59,945 nucleotides of DNA, from contig JAWLBM010000029.1 of the NCBI GenBank assembly GCA_041687675.1, positions 1-59,945 of the forward strand. Direction: 5' to 3'. Numbering within the stretch: position 1 is the stretch's first letter; the number at the start of each line of letters is the position of its first letter. Positions 55,831 to 59,945 of the stretch are shown here, one piece after another. Origin of the DNA: JAWLBM01 sp041687675. Lineage in GTDB: Bacteria > Pseudomonadota > Alphaproteobacteria > Rhizobiales > Pleomorphomonadaceae. Made by a program: the position numbers and the translations under genes. The notes below the pieces were generated by a model. That model saw only the letters and a list, made by a program, of their open reading frames with translations, searched no databases and was not told where the DNA came from.

Positions 55831-57468
55831 TTGGCCGACCCGCACCGGAGCCGTGGCATCTTCGCTTCGCTGGCGATGCTGGTCGCCGTCGCGACCGCCC
55901 TCGCGACCGCTGCGGCGACGCTGGGGGTGATGTGGTGGGTGTCCCGCTCCGACGCCTCGGCGCACCTCGTGCGGCTGCATGCAGAGGTCGAGCGCGTCTT
56001 CGAGGCGGCCATCGACCCGAGGTTCCAGTCGAAGGCCGACGAGGTCAACCGGGTGCTCGACCGGCTGGTCGTCATCGAGGCGATCCGCGGCGGCGCCATC
56101 TTCGACGACTCCGGCCACCTGCAGCAGACCTTCGGCGAAGTGCCGGACACCTCCTTCCAGACCATCGAGCACGACGGCGGCGCCATCTTTCCGGCCCGCG
56201 ACCCGCGCCGGGTCGAGTTCTACTACCCTCCCGGATCCATCGGCACCCCTGTCCACCTGCTCGCGCGGGTCGAGGCCACCTCGACCACGGCGCTCGAGCG
56301 GGACAGTGCCGAGCGGCGGGTGCTGTTCGCCCTCGTCGGTGCCGCGACGGCCGGGCTGGTCGCCTTCTTTCTGGCGCACTGGACGGTCGCCGCGCCGCTG
56401 CAACGGATCACCGGGACCATGGAGCGGATCGCCGCCGATCCCGGCGGGGCAGAGGCGGATGCGCCGCGCATCGCCGCCCTCGCCGAGGTCGGCGATCTCG
56501 CCGCCACCCTGGAGCGGTTCCGCGGCGCACTCGCCGACGTGTGGCGGACGAAGGTGGCCGTCGCCGACGCAATCCTCGACCGATCGCCCTTCGGCGTCCT
56601 GCAGTTCAACGCCGAGGGCGCCGCGACCTTCGCCAACCCGGCCGCCGCCGAACTCTTCGAGCGCGAGGTCGTCCGCGGCCAGACCGCCCAGCCGCTGGTG
56701 GTGCGCGATCTCGCCACCGGGTCGGTGTCGCCGCTGCGCGAGCACCTCCTGCGCCATCGCGGCGCCTGCCGGTCGGTCGAGGTGCCCAGCCCCACCGGCC
56801 AGCGCTACGCGGTGGCCGGCAGCCTGACCGTCGGCGCCGATCCGCGGAACGCCGCCACCATCGCCATGCTCTCGGACGTCACCGAGGTGCACCTGGCGCG
56901 AATCGACGCGGAGACGCGCTTTGCGACCGGCAACGCCAGGCTGAGAAGCGCGCGCCGCCGCGAACTCGAGCTGAAGCTGACGCTGGAGGCCTGCATCGCC
57001 CTGATGAGCGGGCCGGACCGGGAGGAGGAGGAGCGGCTCGACGCCCTCCCCTTCGCGGTCGAGTGGCTCGCCGGCGCCAAGGAGGCCGGGCTTGCGGCCG
57101 AGACGGTGGTGCTCGCCGCCGAGGGCCCGACGGTGCAGGGGCCGGTGGCAGACCTCAAGGCGGTGATGCGGCTCGCCCTCCTCGTCTCCTACGCCCGCTG
57201 CGGCCGCGCTCCGGCCGACCTGATCGTCGACGCCAAGGGCATCAACTTCGATACCGCCGGCGTCACCATCCGCGCCCAGCCCGCCGCCTCGGCTGAGGCC
57301 CACGAGGAGGTCGTCGCCGACTGGCAGGTCGCCTTCGCCGCCCTGCGCACCGCCATCCGCAAGGCGAACGGACAGCTTTCCGAATTCACCGCGACCGAGG
57401 AGGGAACGGTGCTCCGCCTCGTCCTGCGCGGCGCCGCCGAGCGCATGGCCACGGTGAAGGCGCGCTGA
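55831..57468 (+). CDS. PAS/HAMP membrane sensor with degenerate kinase-like C-terminus
   Basis: A 545-residue signalling protein. Two membrane segments (residues about 10-37 and 165-187) flank a periplasmic sensor region; a HAMP-like linker (LQRITGTMERIAADPGG) and a PAS domain (AVADAILDRSPFGVLQFNAE, TFANPAAAELFE, VTEVHLARIDAETR) follow. The C-terminal 165 residues look like a worn histidine-kinase end: no phosphoacceptor His, the N-box region reads MRLALLVSYARCG and only a final GTVLRLVL recalls the ATPase fold. It probably senses and binds partners rather than phosphorylating. The start is TTG at 55831 with GGAGGG upstream. It is next to the tad genes. Confidence 0.75.
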   Translation: MADPHRSRGIFASLAMLVAVATALATAAATLGVMWWVSRSDASAHLVRLHAEVERVFEAAIDPRFQSKADEVNRVLDRLVVIEAIRGGAIFDDSGHLQQTFGEVPDTSFQTIEHDGGAIFPARDPRRVEFYYPPGSIGTPVHLLARVEATSTTALERDSAERRVLFALVGAATAGLVAFFLAHWTVAAPLQRITGTMERIAADPGGAEADAPRIAALAEVGDLAATLERFRGALADVWRTKVAVADAILDRSPFGVLQFNAEGAATFANPAAAELFEREVVRGQTAQPLVVRDLATGSVSPLREHLLRHRGACRSVEVPSPTGQRYAVAGSLTVGADPRNAATIAMLSDVTEVHLARIDAETRFATGNARLRSARRRELELKLTLEACIALMSGPDREEEERLDALPFAVEWLAGAKEAGLAAETVVLAAEGPTVQGPVADLKAVMRLALLVSYARCGRAPADLIVDAKGINFDTAGVTIRAQPAASAEAHEEVVADWQVAFAALRTAIRKANGQLSEFTATEEGTVLRLVLRGAAERMATVKAR

Positions 57469-57528
57469 CGTCGCGAGACGCACACATTCGCGCCGCAGGA
57501 TGTTCCGCACATCGATCCGGAGAGAGCC

Positions 57529-58155
57529 ATGAACCGCGTCACCACCGTTGTCTTCGACATCGGCAACGTGCTGATCCGCTGGGATCCGCGCCATCTCTAC
57601 CGCAAGCTCCTCGACGACGAGGCGGCGATGGAGCGCTTTCTCGCCGAGGTCTGCACCGACGCCTGGAACCTCGAGCAGGACCGCGGGCGAAGCTTCGCCG
57701 AGGCGGTCGCCGAGCGCGTCGCCCTCTTCCCCGAGCACGAGGCGCTGATCCGCGCCTATGACGAGCGCTGGGACGAGATGGTGCCGGGCGCGATCGACGG
57801 CACGGTCGAGATCCTCGACGAACTGGAGGCGGCCGGCGTGCCGCTCTACGCGATCACCAACTTCTCGACGGAGAAGTTCGCCCTCGCCCTCCGGCGCTTC
57901 CCCTTCCTCGGCCGTTTCCGCGACACCGTGGTCTCCGCCCACGAGCGCCTCCTGAAACCCGACCCGGCGATCTACCGGCTCCTCCTCGAGCGCAACGGCC
58001 TTTCGGCCGGAGAGTCGGTCTTCATCGACGATTCGCCGAAGAACGTCGCCGGCGCCGAGGCGGCGGGGATGGCGGCGATCCACTTCCGCTCGCCGGAGGA
58101 CCTGCGCGCCCGCCTCGCCGACCTCGGCCTGCCGGTGGCGGCCGCCCTCGCCTGA
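57529..58155 (+). CDS. HAD-superfamily phosphatase (YihX-like)
   Basis: A 208-residue haloacid-dehalogenase-fold enzyme. Motif I is VVFDIGNVLIRWDP (nucleophile Asp10), motif II is YAITNFSTEKF, motif III Lys is LLKPDPAIYRLL and motif IV is VFIDDSPKNVAGAEAAGM. FDIGNVL is typical of the YihX/HAD-IA-v3 group, which often dephosphorylates hexose 1-phosphates. The cap is inserted between motifs I and II. Start at 57529 has GGAGAGAG upstream. It stands alone between the sensor and the convergent trpF-like gene. Substrate unknown. Confidence 0.9.
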   Translation: MNRVTTVVFDIGNVLIRWDPRHLYRKLLDDEAAMERFLAEVCTDAWNLEQDRGRSFAEAVAERVALFPEHEALIRAYDERWDEMVPGAIDGTVEILDELEAAGVPLYAITNFSTEKFALALRRFPFLGRFRDTVVSAHERLLKPDPAIYRLLLERNGLSAGESVFIDDSPKNVAGAEAAGMAAIHFRSPEDLRARLADLGLPVAAALA

Positions 58156-58161
58156 ACGTCC

Positions 58162-58839
58162 TCAGCCGATCCGCCCGTGGTCGGCCGCCCGCATCGCCGC
58201 GGTGAGCGCGGCGAGGCGGACCGGGTCGAGCGCAAGGCCCGAACGGACCCCCGAGCAGAGATCGATGCCGAAGGGCCGCACCGCGGCGATCGCCTCGGCG
58301 ACGTTGTCCGGGCCGATCCCGCCGGCGAGGAACACCGGCCGGTCGACCGCCTCGACGATCCGCCGGCTCACCGCCCAGTCGTGCACGCGGCCGGTGCCGC
58401 CGAGTTCGGCGACCGCCGCGGACGGCCGCCCGCTGTCGAGGAGCAGCGCGTCGGCGAGGGGGGCGTAGCCGCGCGCCAGCGCCAGCGCGTCGTGCCCCTC
58501 GACGTGGACGACCTGGAGCAGCCGCGTCGACGGGATCAGCCGCTTCAGCCGCGCCAGCACCGCCGGCTCCACATGGGAGACGATCTGCACCACGCCCGGC
58601 CGGGTGCGCATCACATGGTCGGCGATCGCCTCCGCCTCGATCTCCGAGGTGAGCAGGACCGCCGCCACCGGCGGCGGCACGGAGGCCGCCACCTCGGCGA
58701 TCAGGTCGTCCTCGATCGGCCCCGGGCCGGAGGGCATGCGGCCGACGAGGCCGACGGCGTCCGCGCCGTGGCGGACCGCGACCCGCGCCTCCTCCACCGA
58801 CTGGATGCAGCAGACCTTGAGCCGGGTGCGCGCGACCAC
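58162..58839 (-). CDS. Phosphoribosylanthranilate isomerase (TrpF) family protein
   Basis: A 225-residue TIM-barrel protein. It has the TrpF-style active-site cysteine (LKVCCIQS) and aspartate with phosphate loop (LLLDSGRPSAAVAELGGTG, HDWAVSR), and LAGGIGPDNVAEAIAAV at the second phosphate site. The canonical SPR segment after strand 2 is replaced by MPSGPGPI, so it is divergent. I chose the GTG at 58839 with GGGGGAGGG upstream; a GTG at 58860 overlapping the upp stop (GTGA) is also possible. It is coupled to upp rather than to trp genes. It may be the tryptophan enzyme or a paralogue with another substrate. Confidence 0.82.
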   Translation of the reverse strand: MVARTRLKVCCIQSVEEARVAVRHGADAVGLVGRMPSGPGPIEDDLIAEVAASVPPPVAAVLLTSEIEAEAIADHVMRTRPGVVQIVSHVEPAVLARLKRLIPSTRLLQVVHVEGHDALALARGYAPLADALLLDSGRPSAAVAELGGTGRVHDWAVSRRIVEAVDRPVFLAGGIGPDNVAEAIAAVRPFGIDLCSGVRSGLALDPVRLAALTAAMRAADHGRIG

Positions 58840-58856
58840 CGGACCCTCCCCCGCCG

Positions 58857-59483
58857 TCACTTGGTGCCGTACATCCGGTCGCCGGCGTCGCCGAGGCCGG
58901 GGATGATGTAGCCCTTCTCGTTGAGGTGGCTGTCGATCGCGGCGGTGAACACCGGCACGTCCGGGTGGGCGGCGGTGAAGCGCTCGATGCCCTCGGGCGC
59001 GGCGAGCAGGCAGACGAAGCGGATGTCCCGCGCCCCGCGCTCCTTCAGCCGCTGGATGGCGGCGATCGAGGAGTTGGCGGTGGCCAGCATCGGGTCGACG
59101 ACGATGACCAGCCGGTCGGCGAGGTCCTCCGGCGCCTTGAAGTAGTATTCCACCGGCTGCAGCGTCTCGTGGTCGCGGTAGATCCCGATGTGGGCGACGC
59201 GGGCGGCGGGCACGAGGTCGAGCATGCCCTCGAGCAGGCCGTTGCCGGCGCGCAGCACCGAGGCGAACACCAGCTTCTTGCCGACCAGCACGGGCGCCTT
59301 CATCGTCTGCAGGGGGGTCTCGATCTCCACCTCGGTGAGTTCGAGGTCGCGCGTCACCTCGTAGCAGAGCAGCGTCGAGATCTCGCGCAGGAGCCGGCGG
59401 AAGCTCGCCGTCGAGGTCTCCTTGTTCCGCATGATGGTCAGCTTGTGCTGCACCAGCGGGTGATCGATCACCTTCACGCCCAC
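58857..59483 (-). CDS. upp: Uracil phosphoribosyltransferase (Upp)
   Basis: A 208-residue salvage enzyme that makes UMP from uracil and PRPP. It begins VKVIDHPLVQHKLTIMRNKE as in family members, and has LVFASVLRAGNGLLEGMLDL, the PRPP-binding VIVVDPMLATANSSIAAIQR and the C-terminal uracil-binding YIIPGLGDAGDRMYGTK. The length equals E. coli Upp. The start is GTG at 59483 (a second GTG two codons later has GGAG at a better distance). It precedes the TrpF-like gene and probably forms a two-gene unit with it. Confidence 0.96.
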   Translation of the reverse strand: MGVKVIDHPLVQHKLTIMRNKETSTASFRRLLREISTLLCYEVTRDLELTEVEIETPLQTMKAPVLVGKKLVFASVLRAGNGLLEGMLDLVPAARVAHIGIYRDHETLQPVEYYFKAPEDLADRLVIVVDPMLATANSSIAAIQRLKERGARDIRFVCLLAAPEGIERFTAAHPDVPVFTAAIDSHLNEKGYIIPGLGDAGDRMYGTK

Positions 59484-59644
59484 GGCTCCGGACCTTTCCC
59501 TGACGTTTCCTCGCGCCCGACCGTATCCGACCCCGCCGCCCCGGCAAAGCGCCGCCGCCGGCACTATCAACGGGATTCGGGCGGGTGGCCGGGCGGACAG
59601 GGACCAGCACGTTGGGGAGAATGCAAGCCCAAGCGGACGGGGAC
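59484..59644. other. Upstream region of upp
   Basis: These 161 bases lead up to the repeat cluster; with it, the gene-free stretch runs 462 bases to the window end. No gene is apparent. AGGGAAAGG at about 59490-59502 on the minus strand may serve upp translation. No promoter hexamers stand out. Confidence 0.4.
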
Positions 59645-59722
59645 TGGCAAGGCCCGGCGGGCCTGCTCCCCTTCTCCCCCTCGGGGAGAAGGTGCCGGCG
59701 CATGCCGGCGGATGAGGGGCGC
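59645..59722. repeat. Short palindromic intergenic repeat, copy 1
   Basis: A roughly 78-base unit containing the hairpin CCTTCTCCCCCTCGGGGAGA and AGG, then GCCGGCGCATGCCGGC (an exact inner palindrome) and GGATGAGGGGCGC. It is almost the same as copy 3. Units with CCTTCTCCCC/GGGGAGAAGG are widespread between genes in Hyphomicrobiales, from memory. Confidence 0.75.
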
Positions 59723-59756
59723 CCGGCCGGAGGGCGCGCGGGCGGCGGGGGTCCCA

Positions 59757-59800
59757 CCTCATCCGCCCTTCGGGCACCTTCTCCCCGGTGGGGAGAAGGG
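59757..59800. repeat. Short palindromic intergenic repeat, inverted partial copy 2
   Basis: CCTCATCCGCCCTTCGGGCA followed by CCTTCTCCCC, GGT and GGGGAGAAGGG. It is the opposite orientation of copies 1 and 3 and lacks the GCATGC inner palindrome, having CCCTTCGGG instead. Confidence 0.7.
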
Positions 59801-59867
59801 AAAGGACGCCCCCGAGGGCTAGCGGACACCCGTCCTTGCAGACAAGGCGAGCCCCGGACGCGTGGAT

Positions 59868-59945
59868 TGGCAAGGCCCGCGGGCCTGCTCCCCTTCTCCC
59901 CCTCGGGGGAGAAGGTGCCGGCGCATGCCGGCGGATGAGGGGCGC
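59868..59945. repeat. Short palindromic intergenic repeat, copy 3 (reaches window end)
   Basis: Nearly identical to copy 1 in the same orientation, with a few single-base indels (GGCAAGGCCCGCGGGCC, five Gs in CTCGGGGGAGAAGG). It may continue past the window edge. Confidence 0.75.

Noticed and set aside
55831..57468. Ordinary sensor histidine kinase
   Set aside because: No phosphoacceptor His motif and no N or G boxes can be found in the C-terminal part.
59645..59945. CRISPR array
   Set aside because: The repeats are few, in both orientations, hairpin-rich and unevenly spaced, with no cas genes; they fit REP-like elements.

Overview
The window is a high-GC alphaproteobacterial chromosome segment, most likely from Hyphomicrobiales (Rhizobiales). 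The evidence is the five-step hut pathway (HutF plus HutG), an alphaproteobacterial Cpa/Tad pilus locus, an ExoP-type chain-length kinase, TTAA-N7-TTAA (CtrA-type) boxes and rhizobial-style short intergenic palindromes. The genus cannot be named from the sequence alone. No phage, transposase, CRISPR array or rRNA was seen.

Layout. 1-945: the start of an exported protein, divergent from a BigR/SqrR-type ArsR regulator with two conserved cysteines. 995-8875: histidine utilisation. hutI-hutH-hutG-hutU and a YeiH-type anion exporter run on the minus strand, hutF runs divergently, and a perfect HutC-like palindrome lies between them. 9141-9816: two small hypothetical genes with hairpins. 9877-15870: a six-gene minus-strand sugar-nucleotide operon that should make GDP-D-glycero-D-manno-heptose (GmhA, a fused HddC-GmhB, HddA) and then modify it (an SDR, an RmlC-like epimerase, a DXR-like/SAF oxidoreductase). 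16520-37271: an exo- or capsular-polysaccharide locus on both strands with two acyltransferases, a GMC oxidoreductase with a Tat-signal partner, five glycosyltransferases (one fused to GtrA), a flippase, a Wzy-like polymerase, a secreted beta-helix protein, an ExoP-like co-polymerase/tyrosine kinase, a GtrA protein and a FAD oxidoreductase. No initiating phosphoglycosyltransferase and no outer-membrane exporter are present.

37345-44972: tRNA-Leu(CAA), a soluble hybrid histidine kinase, a second flippase coupled to a GNAT protein, an acyl-CoA synthetase, a CAP-domain lipoprotein and an M20 amidohydrolase. 44969-55729: a tad (Flp type IVb pilus) locus in two divergent arms, with flp-cpaA-cpaB-cpaC-cpaD-cpaE-cpaF-tadB-tadC on the minus strand and a stand-alone CpaC-N-like protein plus two TadE-type pseudopilins on the plus strand. 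55831-59483: a PAS/HAMP membrane sensor with a degenerate kinase end, a HAD phosphatase, and upp coupled to a TrpF-family gene. 59645-59945: a cluster of short palindromic intergenic repeats.

Most unusual points: a DXR-like oxidoreductase inside a GDP-heptose operon; two exact TTAA-N7-TTAA boxes, upstream of the hybrid kinase and of the GT2-GtrA operon, with near matches in front of flp and exoP, which would link surface polysaccharide and pili to cell-cycle control; a GMC/Tat pair within a polysaccharide locus; and a lipid-linked-sugar style cassette (GT2-GtrA, GtrA, FAD enzyme). All functions are inferred from sequence motifs and context; no searches were run.
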